NCBI RefSeq assembly: GCF_030758775.1 | Contig: NZ_CP132384.1 | Location: forward strand, 1,364,001-1,428,000 | DNA from: Bifidobacterium asteroides | GTDB taxonomy: Bacteria > Actinomycetota > Actinomycetes > Actinomycetales > Bifidobacteriaceae | Direction: 5' to 3' | DNA length: 64,000 nt | In this document: positions 31,873 through 40,584 of the stretch, piece after piece | Layout of the letters: the number at the start of each line of letters is the position of its first letter | How positions within the stretch are numbered: position 1 is the stretch's first letter | The notes under the pieces: generated by a model | The model's input: only the letters and a program-made list of their open reading frames with translations | What the model was told of the DNA's origin: nothing | The model's database searches: none | Program-made: the position numbers and the translations under genes

Positions 31873-33060
31873 ATGATGAAACACAAAGCGGCGTATACAA
31901 TGTCATTTACTTCTTCTAATGCTGGTGGGGTTCGGTGGTTTGATCAAAAGGTAACATATGATAATTTGGCCCAAATAGCAGACGCCGCACACTACACTGC
32001 ACCTACTCATACTGTTTTCTCTCGGTTCGATATACAAAAGTGCCTCTCGCTAAACAGTGCTCTTACCAGGCAGTATGGCAAACCGCCTTTGAGTGACAAA
32101 AAAGCAAACGATGAGTATGACAAATTCATTGCCCAGAACCTAAATGTCCTAGCTTACTCAGGCGTTTTGAGTTCTTCACTGCAAGATAGGAAAAGAATAT
32201 ACTCGGTACAAAATTCTGGAGTGCTTCAACGCATAGCCGGTGATGAAAATCAATGTAGAGTTTTTCTAATTCAATACATCGAGTGGGTGCTAAAAAAATT
32301 TAATTGGTGGCAATATATCACGACATATGCAGACAGTCAGCATAAACAAGAAGACATGGATAACTTGAAAAAGCAATTCACGAACCTCTTAATAAATACC
32401 ATGTCATTAGGCAGCAAAGGTAGCGCACATCCCGAAGTTGAGGCAGGACGAATTTTTCCAAAGGTAATTAATCTAACAGCTTATGCATTACTGATTCCAG
32501 GAATCAAGAGAGGTCGTGTAATGGATTGTCCACCAACAAACATAGACCTCATCTATAACAAACCAAATTGGAGAGATATTGCTTCGAAGAAACCCAAACA
32601 AATGACTCGCCAAGAGTATATTCAACAATCAAAGAGCGGCGCAGAATATGAATTGCACAGGCATCTCACAGACGCTGTAATGCTTAAAGTCAAGACATAC
32701 CAGAGACAAATTTCGGAAATTCCTGATTCTTCCTTGGGGAAAGCTACGCATATCCACCACATTTTCCCAGTCCATTCTTACCCTACTTTAGCTGAAATAC
32801 CCGAAAATATGATTGCACTCACACCTGGCCAGCATCTTGGGCAAGCTCATCCTGATGGAAATACACATAAGATTGATTTATCCTTTCAGCGTGTTTGCTT
32901 ATCACAAAAACTGGAAACCATCAAAAAGAGTGTTCTTGAAAGAGATGGAATGTACACTTATAGTGGTTTCGTAAAGGTCCTTGAAGCTGGTTGGGGTCTA
33001 CAAGATCTTAAGCCGACGTATAAGTCTCTGCGAGACGCAATAATCAATCATGTGGACTAA
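31873..33060 (+). CDS. Putative HNH-type type II restriction endonuclease
   Basis: This AT-rich 395-residue gene has no strong match that can be named with certainty, but its C-terminal part reads ATHIHHIFPVHSYP (H293, H295, H296), then N312 and LTPGQHLGQAHP (H321, H326). That spacing fits an HNH (beta-beta-alpha metal) nuclease. The N-terminal about 280 residues would be for DNA recognition. It ends 2 bases before the stop of the convergent methyltransferase gene, the usual pairing of a restriction enzyme with its methylase. HNH nucleases occur in the Alw26I/Eco31I/Esp3I group of type IIS enzymes, and the partner methylase type fits them, but this protein is shorter than Eco31I, so the placement is inference. 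The start may be 31873 or 31876. Confidence 0.65.
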   Translation: MMKHKAAYTMSFTSSNAGGVRWFDQKVTYDNLAQIADAAHYTAPTHTVFSRFDIQKCLSLNSALTRQYGKPPLSDKKANDEYDKFIAQNLNVLAYSGVLSSSLQDRKRIYSVQNSGVLQRIAGDENQCRVFLIQYIEWVLKKFNWWQYITTYADSQHKQEDMDNLKKQFTNLLINTMSLGSKGSAHPEVEAGRIFPKVINLTAYALLIPGIKRGRVMDCPPTNIDLIYNKPNWRDIASKKPKQMTRQEYIQQSKSGAEYELHRHLTDAVMLKVKTYQRQISEIPDSSLGKATHIHHIFPVHSYPTLAEIPENMIALTPGQHLGQAHPDGNTHKIDLSFQRVCLSQKLETIKKSVLERDGMYTYSGFVKVLEAGWGLQDLKPTYKSLRDAIINHVD

Positions 33061-33061
33061 A

Positions 33062-35521
33062 TTAGTGTATTTTTTCCGGGTTTTTGGGCACTCCCCACCA
33101 ATAAACTAAACAAGAGTCTATATTGATAGATCTCGTAGAATAATTACAAGCTATCCTATAAAAAGATTGGAATTGCTTGCTGTCTGCGAATGATAAGAAA
33201 GTTCGAGAAGACTCGGGGTTCAAATCTCCATACAGGACCGCACAACTCCCATCAGGGACTGCACTTTTGCCACTTTCGAACTCTATAACCCGAGGGTTAT
33301 ACGACAGATTAGGAGCCAAGAATTTGCTGTTTCCAGGTAATCTTGCTATAGATGACGAAACACTGTCTGCAGTAGATTTCGAAACTTTGTAGTCTCTTGA
33401 ATCGTGCTCTAAGTGACCGTTCATTCCGATGTTTCTCCCGCGTAGTACTCTTATCCCGCTAGATACAGCAAGTCGTCGGCTAATCTTCCTATCTCTCCAT
33501 GCTCTAAATACACCTAACTTTAATAACTGAACAGTTTTGTCAAATTGGCTATTCCGATAAATGATCCATGTTGGGAATCGGCAATCTAGATAATATTCAG
33601 ATGGTCCTGCCGCCATACACTCTTGCGGCCATGATTTAATTTTTAAGAGATTTTTCCCTTTTCTATAATCGCTTACCACTTCTATGACTAAACCTATTGT
33701 TTCAATTTTAGCATCATGAAATGTGAATTCACCGAAATCTAATATATGTCGTACATCAGTCATAGATGCAATTGTGTTACGTATATCTTGGTAATAGGCT
33801 GCGTGTAAAAATGCTTTGGGTAATACGAAAGCTACTCTCTCGGCTAACGAGACCGCTTTCCTTAAGAACCTAACAGACAGCTCCGAGTCTTTTCCCCAAG
33901 CACTGTTCTTATCCAACTTCCTGCGCCCAAAAGGAGGATTCCCAATTATTAAATCGAAATCATGAATCATCTCGCTGCAATCTTTGAGAAAATCTTTTCG
34001 ACATATCGTCAAATTAATAAAGTTATTTGAGGTTTGGAATCGTTTTTTCACTTGTTTTATGACTTCTACATCGATATCTAAGCAATCCAAATCTATCGGG
34101 TAAAACTCAGCAAACTGATTCAGTATCTGAATAAACACGCCGCTTCCGCAAGAAGGCTCCAGAATCTTAATCGCTTTATTTCGATTCTCCTTATATTCTG
34201 CTAACGATCGCTTAACGACTGAAAAGGCGATCAAGGGTTCTGTATAATAAGCAGACAAACTTTTTTTGCGCAATTCTGAAACTTCGACGTAAGCACATTT
34301 TTGTGCTTCACTTGCCCAGTTAGAAACATGTGCGCGTCTAGGTCGTTGTGACGAAAACCTGAGAAATGGTGTAAGAGCTTTACTGATGTGGCGTGCTATC
34401 GATTGCGTCACAGGCACTGGTATGGCTTCGCCGAGACACTGTCTAATATTTAATGCGTGATTTTTTAATTCGCTCATACAAGCGCATGAACCTGCATCCG
34501 TCTGCGAATCGAACCAATGATAATCATCACGAACGCCCATCATTCTCATTAATTCTCGGATACTGAAAACCCGATCATCTTCTGGGTGAATCGTATTCTG
34601 GCTTGCCAGGATATCATTCCGCGTATGCACGCACGGAGCCACAGCATCCCAAGGAACACGTCTATACTTGTCACCATTTTTCTGCACATTCTGAATAACT
34701 TTGCCATTAACTACTCTATGTGGCCTCTTAAGTGGGTCCTTATTTTCAAAAGCAGAATGTCCTTCTTTTAAATCATGAATCCATGACCGCATCTCTTTGT
34801 TATACGGTCTGAAAGAATGTAGCACATCCCCCTCTGAGCTTTGCCCCATTTCCGTCAGTCGGGGAAGATCTCCGATTAGATCACGCAGCGTAGGCGCACT
34901 TTTCTTACTCGGGAACAAATCCAAAGGAGTTACCCATGTGATATCGTTGCGCACTCCAATGGTAAGAGATCGGGTACGGCTTGACGGAGAACCATAGTTG
35001 CTCAGCTGCAACACATGCGAATAAAATTCATAAGTAGCACCCAAGTCTGATTCGATTTCATCCTTAATCGGACGATTAATTCCATCTTGGCCAGTACAAA
35101 TAGTCTTCATAAACGCCGGAACATTTTCAAATATGAAAACTAGAGGCTTAACCTTTTGAATAAGTTCTATCGACCGTACCACAAGCGAATTTCTTTTCAG
35201 CTCATCGCCCTTTTTATGGTTCGCAACAGACATCCCCTGACATGGAGGAGTAGCAATTACAGCGGTAATAGGCTGCTGTTTCTCTTCCATATAGTTCTCT
35301 GCGAGAGATAACACAGTTTCGAATGGACCTGGTAACAGTAAATCGCCACATATCAATCTATTGTCATCTGCAATGTGATTGATTCTTTGTATTTCGATTC
35401 GTTTAGATAACAATTCAGCTGAAGCTATGCAGAAGAAATGCTCATCATGAAAGCCAATGTCGCCAATACCTCCCGAGCTGAATAGGCTAATATATGAGTT
35501 TTCCGCTTTAACTGAATTCAT
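33062..35521 (-). CDS. Fused C5-cytosine / N6-adenine DNA methyltransferase
   Basis: Two methyltransferase domains lie in one 819-residue protein. N-terminal: motif I SLFSSGGIGDIGF, motif IV TPPCQGMS (PCQ at 93-95, Cys94), motif VI FENVP (ENV at 132-134), motif VIII SSRTRSLTIGV and a motif X GEAIPVPVTQSIARHI near 364. C-terminal: ILEPSCGSGVFI (455-461 core) and NPPFG (528-532), the SAM and catalytic motifs of a gamma-type N6-adenine enzyme, preceded by YYTEP. Such a fusion would modify a cytosine in one strand and an adenine in the other of an asymmetric site. The last about 200 residues may be a recognition domain. Its GC content is low, unlike the core. No ribosome site is visible before the ATG, so it may be leaderless. 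It converges with the putative HNH nuclease. Confidence 0.88.
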   Translation of the reverse strand: MNSVKAENSYISLFSSGGIGDIGFHDEHFFCIASAELLSKRIEIQRINHIADDNRLICGDLLLPGPFETVLSLAENYMEEKQQPITAVIATPPCQGMSVANHKKGDELKRNSLVVRSIELIQKVKPLVFIFENVPAFMKTICTGQDGINRPIKDEIESDLGATYEFYSHVLQLSNYGSPSSRTRSLTIGVRNDITWVTPLDLFPSKKSAPTLRDLIGDLPRLTEMGQSSEGDVLHSFRPYNKEMRSWIHDLKEGHSAFENKDPLKRPHRVVNGKVIQNVQKNGDKYRRVPWDAVAPCVHTRNDILASQNTIHPEDDRVFSIRELMRMMGVRDDYHWFDSQTDAGSCACMSELKNHALNIRQCLGEAIPVPVTQSIARHISKALTPFLRFSSQRPRRAHVSNWASEAQKCAYVEVSELRKKSLSAYYTEPLIAFSVVKRSLAEYKENRNKAIKILEPSCGSGVFIQILNQFAEFYPIDLDCLDIDVEVIKQVKKRFQTSNNFINLTICRKDFLKDCSEMIHDFDLIIGNPPFGRRKLDKNSAWGKDSELSVRFLRKAVSLAERVAFVLPKAFLHAAYYQDIRNTIASMTDVRHILDFGEFTFHDAKIETIGLVIEVVSDYRKGKNLLKIKSWPQECMAAGPSEYYLDCRFPTWIIYRNSQFDKTVQLLKLGVFRAWRDRKISRRLAVSSGIRVLRGRNIGMNGHLEHDSRDYKVSKSTADSVSSSIARLPGNSKFLAPNLSYNPRVIEFESGKSAVPDGSCAVLYGDLNPESSRTFLSFADSKQFQSFYRIACNYSTRSINIDSCLVYWWGVPKNPEKIH

Positions 35522-35672
35522 AGGTCAACAATACAGCATAAGAAGGAAATTTACATCAGCGTTTTGCTTTTTGTCCTTCATCTCTTTATTCACTCACACT
35601 ATGTGAAATTATGCCTTTCCACGGCATTTTGGAGCAGGAGTTTACATGAATTAGAGTCGCCGTCGTTCGAGG

Positions 35673-35704
35673 AAACCACTTAGGTTATTTAAACAAAGTG
35701 GTTT
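35673..35704. terminator. Weak hairpin in front of the LysR gene
   Basis: AAACCACT (35673-35680) and AGTGGTTT (35697-35704) form an 8-base stem with T-rich sequence after it. It may end a transcript from the cassette or mark the boundary; support is limited. Confidence 0.35.
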
Positions 35705-35749
35705 TATACTACGTTTATCATCATATCAAATTGCATAGTTGAATACAGA

Positions 35750-36670
35750 ATGTATTTACGGGTGCTGAGGTATTTCCTGGCCATCGTTGAAGAGGGAAGC
35801 ATCACTGGGGCAGCTGAGTACCTGAACATATCCCAGCCATCCCTGTCCAGGCAGATAAAAGATCTGGAAGAGCATCTAGAGCACAAACTCTTTGACCGCG
35901 GAAGCCGCACAATCACGCTGACCCCGGCCGGGGAACTGTTGCGCGACCGGGCACGCGAGATCGTGCTCATGGCCGACCGTGCCGAGGCCGAGCTCACAAG
36001 CATGGACAAGCCAATCAACGGCAACGTCTACATCGGGGCAGGGGAAACAGAAGCCGTGCGCTTCCTGGCCAGGGCCGCAGAGTGCATGCTGCAGCAGTAT
36101 CCTCAGGTAAAGTTCCACATTTTCAGCGGCAATGGTCAGGCCGTAACAGATCAATTAGAATCAGGACTTCTGGATTTTGGCCTGCTTTTTGAGCCCTCGG
36201 ACAACACCAAATACTCCTATATCAGCTTGCCTACAGCCGACAGATGGGGATTGCTCATACGCAAGGACTCCACGTTGGCCAGCCATGATGGCATCCGCCA
36301 GGAAGATCTTGAACAGATACCCCTCCTGCTCTCACGGCAGGTCAGGTTCGACAGAGAATTCAGCGGATGGAGTTCCTTCTCAGAGCACGAACTGCATGTT
36401 GTAGGAACCTACAATCTGCTCTTCAACGTGTCACTATTCGTCAGCGAAGGATGTGGTTACGCGCTCTGCCTGGACCGCATCATCAATCTGACCGAGGGCT
36501 CAAATCTGGTCTTCAAACCTCTGGTGCCTGAATTTAGAACAAGAGTGAACCTGGTTTGGAAGAGCAATAGGCATTTTTCATCGGCGGCGAGTCAGTATCT
36601 GGAAATATTACGAAGACAGATTGGAACAGAAAACGCCTGCAAATCTACAGAAGCCAGGAAAACGCTATGA
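35750..36670 (+). CDS. LysR family transcriptional regulator
   Basis: The winged-helix domain (about 1-60) reads YFLAIVEEGSITGAAEYLN with ISQPSLSRQIKDLEEHL, the LysR signature, followed by a periplasmic-binding-like effector domain. Length 306. The ligand is unknown. It stands between the restriction-modification cassette and a group of small redox genes that it may control, of which the nearest, a VOC protein, is convergent. It is intact. Confidence 0.88.
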   Translation: MYLRVLRYFLAIVEEGSITGAAEYLNISQPSLSRQIKDLEEHLEHKLFDRGSRTITLTPAGELLRDRAREIVLMADRAEAELTSMDKPINGNVYIGAGETEAVRFLARAAECMLQQYPQVKFHIFSGNGQAVTDQLESGLLDFGLLFEPSDNTKYSYISLPTADRWGLLIRKDSTLASHDGIRQEDLEQIPLLLSRQVRFDREFSGWSSFSEHELHVVGTYNLLFNVSLFVSEGCGYALCLDRIINLTEGSNLVFKPLVPEFRTRVNLVWKSNRHFSSAASQYLEILRRQIGTENACKSTEARKTL

Positions 36671-36720
36671 TGCGACTCGAGATGTAAGCAGACCCACGAA
36701 ACCCAACCTGCACTAATTGA

Positions 36721-36750
36721 CCTCCCGGCTCAAAGAATTAAGCCGGGAGG
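36721..36750. terminator. Hairpin between LysR and VOC genes
   Basis: CCTCCCGGCT (36721-36730) and AGCCGGGAGG (36741-36750) form a perfect 10-base stem with a 10-base loop between the ends of two convergent genes. Confidence 0.75.
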
Positions 36751-36785
36751 GTGCATGTACTGACGTATCCGGTTCATATTCCATA

Positions 36786-37169
36786 TCAGTCCTGGTCGTA
36801 TCTGGAAAGCTCGATCAGGTTCCTATCGGGATCCCTGACGTACACCGAGGTGATGGCCCCTTGCGCGCCAGTCCGATTTACCGGACCCATATAATCGATA
36901 TGATGCTCATGAAGCGCGGCAACCACATCATCCAGCGAATCCTCCACGAGCAAACATAAATCAGCCGAGCCTGGCGTAGGCTTGTCCGCCTTGGGGTCAA
37001 TCTCGTGGCCGGCCTCGTGAATGTTGATCTTCTGCTGGCCGAATTTCAGCGCCAAACGCCCATCGCCGAACGTCTGTACCTGCATGCCCAGCACATCATG
37101 GTAAAACGCGCAGGTCGCATCGACATCCTGCACTGTGATGACCAGATGATCCAAACCAGTGATTCTCAT
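36786..37169 (-). CDS. VOC (glyoxalase/dioxygenase) family protein
   Basis: Two beta-alpha-beta-beta-beta modules of the VOC fold: ITGLDHLVITVQDVDATCAF, YHDVLGMQV, then VYVRDPDRNLIELSRYD. Metal ligands are likely the His in DHL and the Glu in NLIE. The exact reaction cannot be told. The start at 37169 has a GGGAG about 9 bases before it; an upstream Met at 37184 lacks this. It is convergent with the LysR gene. Confidence 0.8.
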   Translation of the reverse strand: MRITGLDHLVITVQDVDATCAFYHDVLGMQVQTFGDGRLALKFGQQKINIHEAGHEIDPKADKPTPGSADLCLLVEDSLDDVVAALHEHHIDYMGPVNRTGAQGAITSVYVRDPDRNLIELSRYDQD

Positions 37170-37472
37170 GAGCTCAACTCCCATCGCCTAGTAACCCAAA
37201 AGACAGCCTAAGCGGGCGCATTCGAAAAACTGGCATTGGGACCAGCAGAGAAGGCGACCCATAGTCACAACAGACAAGACTCCTGCCAGAGTCAAGAAGA
37301 AACCAATCGGATGAAAGCTCGGCAACGCACCCATGCAAAAACGAATACCAACATATAAGCAAATGGCATTATACATACCGTTTCGAGGGCCATAAACTAT
37401 TGCCGTTCACATCCAAGACGGCAGCGAACCTGTGTCTTGGGAGATCATACAGTCAGCGAGGAAGGGAACGTC
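37170..37472. promoter_or_regulatory. Divergent promoter region between VOC and carboxymuconolactone decarboxylase-like genes
   Basis: A minus-strand TATAAT (ATTATA at 37368-37373 on the plus strand) is a good -10 candidate, with TTTATG 17 bases before it as a poor -35. A 62-codon hydrophobic minus-strand frame (37188-37376) ends 18 bases before the VOC start but has no visible ribosome site and may not be a gene. Confidence 0.35.
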
Positions 37473-37799
37473 ATGGCCACAAAACAAACAGCAGGAAGAG
37501 AGCAGTTGGGCGAATTCGCGCCTCAGTTCGCAGCTCTGAATGACGATGTTCTATTCGGTGAAGTCTGGGCTGATGAACAAGCACTGTCCGCGCACGACAG
37601 AAGCATGATCACCATAGCCGCATTGATTGCCATGGGCAGCACAGAACAGCTCGACGCTCATCTGAACATGGGAAAAAAGAACGGCATCACCAAGGACGAG
37701 ATAGCAGCAGAAATTACCCATCTGGCTTTCTACGCAGGCTGTCCGAAGGCCTGGTCGGCTTTCAACCGCGCCAAGCAAATCTGGCAAAATGACGACTGA
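37473..37799 (+). CDS. Carboxymuconolactone decarboxylase family protein
   Basis: The protein is 108 residues from ATG 37473, which has GGAAGGGAACGTC in front of it. It has the short helical CMD/AhpD-like fold with AHDRSMITIAALIAMG, LDAHLNMGKKNGITKDEI and the LAFYAGCPKAWSAF end. No CxxC pair for AhpD peroxidase activity is visible, so it belongs to the CMD branch rather than AhpD proper. It is the first gene of a short transcript with the broken flavodoxin-fold gene 13 bases later. Confidence 0.82.
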   Translation: MATKQTAGREQLGEFAPQFAALNDDVLFGEVWADEQALSAHDRSMITIAALIAMGSTEQLDAHLNMGKKNGITKDEIAAEITHLAFYAGCPKAWSAFNRAKQIWQNDD

Positions 37800-37812
37800 A
37801 GGAGAATAAGGC

Positions 37813-38366
37813 ATGAAGCAAAACGCCAAGACGGCAGTCCTGGTCTTCCACCCCCATATGGAAGCCTCACGGATCAATGCCCGCCTGATGCGGAAAGCCA
37901 AGGGACATGAGGATAAAGGTATCCTGGTCCGGGACGAATATGCTGCCTTGCGCTCAAATCAGATCGACATCCCTAGTGAGCAAGCATTCCTCAAAGGCTG
38001 CGACCGTCTGGTATGGCAGTTTCCCATGTATTGGTACAGCTGTCCTCCGCTGCTCAAGGAGTGGGAAGACCTGGTACTAACCTACGGATGGGCCTACGGT
38101 ACCCACGGCGATGCCCTGAAAGGCAAGGAACTCATGCTCGCCGTCTCGGTCGGCTCTGCCGGAGAGAACTATCACCATGAGGGCGAATTCGGCTATACGG
38201 TGGACGAGCTCCTGGCTCCGTTCAAAGCTACCAGCAATCTCATTGGAACCTCTATCGGAAGCCCTTTATTCTGACCGGCGTTAGCTCAGGTATGAGCGAT
38301 CAGAGCCTGGAAAAGGCAGCCAAAGATTACTTGAGCTGTCTGCAAGGCGACTGGCCGGCACAATAG
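37813..38366 (+). pseudogene. NAD(P)H dehydrogenase (quinone)-type flavodoxin-fold protein, C-terminus frameshifted
   Basis: The protein starts TAVLVFHPHMEASRINARLM and has the flavin and substrate segment WQFPMYWYSCPPLLKEWED with LTYGWAYG. As read it stops at 38274 after NLIGTSIGSPLF. Adding one base near 38251-38254 gives GTSYRKPFILTGVSSGMSDQ and continues to SLEKAAKDYLSCL, the family C-terminus, with a TAG at 38364-38366. The lost base truncates about 30 residues. Such enzymes reduce quinones with NAD(P)H; the truncated form may lack part of the fold. Confidence 0.72.
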
Positions 38367-38407
38367 GCGCAGGCGCATGAAGAGCCTCAGCAAGAATCCC
38401 TAATATC

Positions 38408-38457
38408 AAGACGAGGGCATCCACACAGGAATCTTAAAGTGCGGGCGCCCTCGTCTT
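38408..38457. terminator. Hairpin between convergent reductase genes
   Basis: AAGACGAGGGC (38408-38418) and GCCCTCGTCTT (38447-38457) form a perfect 11-base stem with a 28-base loop, between the two converging gene ends. Confidence 0.6.
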
Positions 38458-38477
38458 ATCAGCTCAGCGGACCTCAG

Positions 38478-39330
38478 TCACTGTGTATAAGATAACCCAT
38501 GCAGACGTGTGGTCTCCTCAGGCGTATCCACATTAAGAAATAGGCGACCTCCTGTATCCATGGCTCTGATGTCATGCATATCGTCATCATCAAGACTGAA
38601 ATCTGCAATATTGTGGTTCTCGCGAATCCGTTCCTCATGCGCGGATTTCGGGATGGCGCATATCCCCTGCTGGGTCAGCCAGCGCAATACTATCTGGGCC
38701 GGTGTCTTGCCGTAGCGCTGGCCGATACGCATGAGGACAGGATTGTCGAAAATTCCCCGACGACCTTTAGCCAGAGGCGCCCAGGCCATGGGTGCAACCC
38801 CCTGCTCGTCCATGACCTTTCGAAGTGCGATCTGCTGGGTGAAGGGATGCAACTCAATCTGATTGACCATAGGCGCGATTCTGCTGGAAAGGATCAAATC
38901 AATTAGCCGGTCAGGCAGGAAATTGCAGACTCCGATGGCACGAACGCGGCCTTGGTCATACAGGTCTTCCATAGCTCTCCACGACCCATGATAATCGCCA
39001 TAAGGTATATGGATAAGGTACAGATCCAGGTAGTCCGTCTGCAGGTTGATCAGGGTCTTTTCAAAGGACTGCATCGTCCCCTCGTAACCATTTTGCTGAA
39101 TCCAGACCTTTGAGGAAAGGCTCACTTCCTCTCGAGGAATAGCAGATTCCCTCAGCGCATCCCCCACTGCTCTCTCGTTGCCATCAGAAGGCGGCTGTAT
39201 CGATAAGGCGGTAGTCCCAATCGAGGGCCGATGCCACACCACGTCTGCATTCATCCAGATCACCTATCTGGTAGACTCCGAATCCCAATATGGGAAGCTC
39301 GAAGCCATCGCTCAGCTGCAGTTTTTCCAT
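38478..39330 (-). pseudogene. Aldo/keto reductase, frameshifted at the catalytic tyrosine
   Basis: The ATG at 39330 opens MEKLQLSDGFELPILGFGVY and RLIDTAA, after which the frame hits a TGA. One base too many (within 39183-39190) shifts the frame; removing it restores GNERAVGDALRE and the rest, with HIPYGDYHGSWRAMEDL and the NADPH-binding IPKSAHEERI. In an active enzyme the motif is DTAxxYGNE. Here the six bases that would code Ser-Tyr are changed so that, even after frame repair, the Tyr codon reads GAT (Asp). The catalytic Tyr is therefore lost, which suggests real decay and not just a sequence error. Confidence 0.75.
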
Positions 39331-39465
39331 GCGCTATCGTCTCTTGGTGATGCCCTCCGGCAATCTAACAAAGCGTAGGATGATAGTACGTTACCCGTTA
39401 CTTTTGGCTAAATATTCATCCTCTGCTTATGCGTATGTGCACCGGACCTTCGATCCCTGCCAGTA

Positions 39466-39837
39466 ATGCTACTGCGACTTCCAGAAGCATCCCTTCCCCG
39501 GACGAGACGCACCGTACCCGGATTGACGGCGACGCTCAACAGGTCACTTGTGGAAGGAGTGGTTGATCTGTTCCTAATGGCTCAACTTATTGGATCTCTG
39601 TTTCTACTCATGGCCTTTGCTTCGATGCTGCCGCTACGACTGCCCAGCGGCAGCCGGGTCAACATTGTTTTGAACCTTATCGGCGCATGCTTGCTGGCCG
39701 TCTATGCTCTGACTAATCGTAGGTGGGCCTTTTGCCTCGAATGCGTATGGGCCCTAGTTGCGCTATACGCTATCATCCGTTCATATTTAAAAAGCGAGTC
39801 ACTGGCGACCAAAAATTGCAGCCCGGCGACAGGGTAA
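39466..39837 (+). CDS. CBU_0592-like small membrane protein
   Basis: The core reads LIGSLFLLMAFASMLPL, then VNIVLNLIGACLLAVYAL and WAFCLECVWALVALYAIIRS, three hydrophobic segments in the pattern of CBU_0592 family membrane proteins, whose function is unknown. The start is unclear: 39466 has no ribosome site, and an internal ATG at 39577 gives the bare domain. A GTG right after its stop would begin the broken ACT gene. Confidence 0.6.
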   Translation: MLLRLPEASLPRTRRTVPGLTATLNRSLVEGVVDLFLMAQLIGSLFLLMAFASMLPLRLPSGSRVNIVLNLIGACLLAVYALTNRRWAFCLECVWALVALYAIIRSYLKSESLATKNCSPATG

Positions 39838-40211
39838 GTGCAGGGCAAATGTATCCAGCCCATAGAAGCGGAACTGACTGTCTGCAAGATTGCTGATTAT
39901 ACAGAGATTGATCTAAACTCACCTTTTGTATTTTCAGGTCGAACCGACTAAGAGACTTCATTGGCCTGTCCAGCCGAGATGGCTCCCAGCCAGCACCTGG
40001 AACGCAGCGACAAATGGCGGGCCTTCTGCATCCAAGGCATACTTGATTTTTCACTTATCGGCATCCTGGCGCCGATTTCCACCATTCTGGCTCACAAGTG
40101 CATAAGCATTTCGCTGTCTCGACCTACAACATGGACTATGTCCTTACCAAGGCTGAGGACTTCCCTGCCGCCCTGGATGCCCTCGACAAGTCAAGATATA
40201 CAATCTTCTGA
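39838..40211 (+). pseudogene. ACT domain protein, nonsense and frameshift mutations
   Basis: The frame begins after a GTG at 39838 with IEAELTVCKIADYTE and FVFSGRTD, stops at a TAA, continues in the same frame with WRAFCIQGILDFSLIGIL and SLIGILAPISTILAHKCISI, then needs one added base to read FAVSTYNMDYVLTKAEDFPA up to a TGA at 40209-40211. Together this matches the small ACT-domain family (Pfam ACT_7 type) that binds amino acids. Two independent defects in one gene make true decay more likely than a sequence error. Confidence 0.65.
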
Positions 40212-40584
40212 CTGATCGCGGCAACGTAGCAGCACAGAATATATCTTTTGCATAAGGAATGGGCAGAGGATTAAAAGGACACAAGAGCACACAATCAGTA
40301 TCAATCATGACCGCCGATACTGTCCATTCATAAAACCAGCATCCTTCGTCGTTGAATTTATTGCAACGAATCCAACGCTTTTGCAGGCCCTTCCTCTTAA
40401 CTAACTTTCTGTGCTTCACCTGCACTTGGTCAATATCGAAATGATGCCGACCTAGTGCCAGTCAATGCCGCTTTTACGAGTAAATGACACATAAACTGGC
40501 CTCAACGGAGGTTGCTTCCTGAAAATAGGCAGGCTACCAGATGACCTGCCACAAGTGACGGGAAGTACAAGCCTGGAGGATCAG
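40212..40584. other. Non-coding gap before the membrane protein gene
   Basis: These 373 bases hold no gene I can support. A minus-strand frame of 93 codons (40144-40425) has no ribosome site or recognisable family. The end contains a GGAGGATCAG ribosome site. Confidence 0.4.

Noticed and set aside
35655-35690. Possible copy of the tRNA-His 3' end (GTTCGAG, CCAC) near the LysR gene as an attachment site
   Set aside because: Only short shared words are present, not a continuous repeat.
37188-37376. Hydrophobic 62-codon frame upstream of the VOC gene
   Set aside because: No ribosome site; overlaps a likely -10 element; no family.
40144-40425. Minus-strand frame of 93 codons across the end of the ACT gene
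   Set aside because: Overlaps the ACT remnant antisense and lacks a ribosome site or family.
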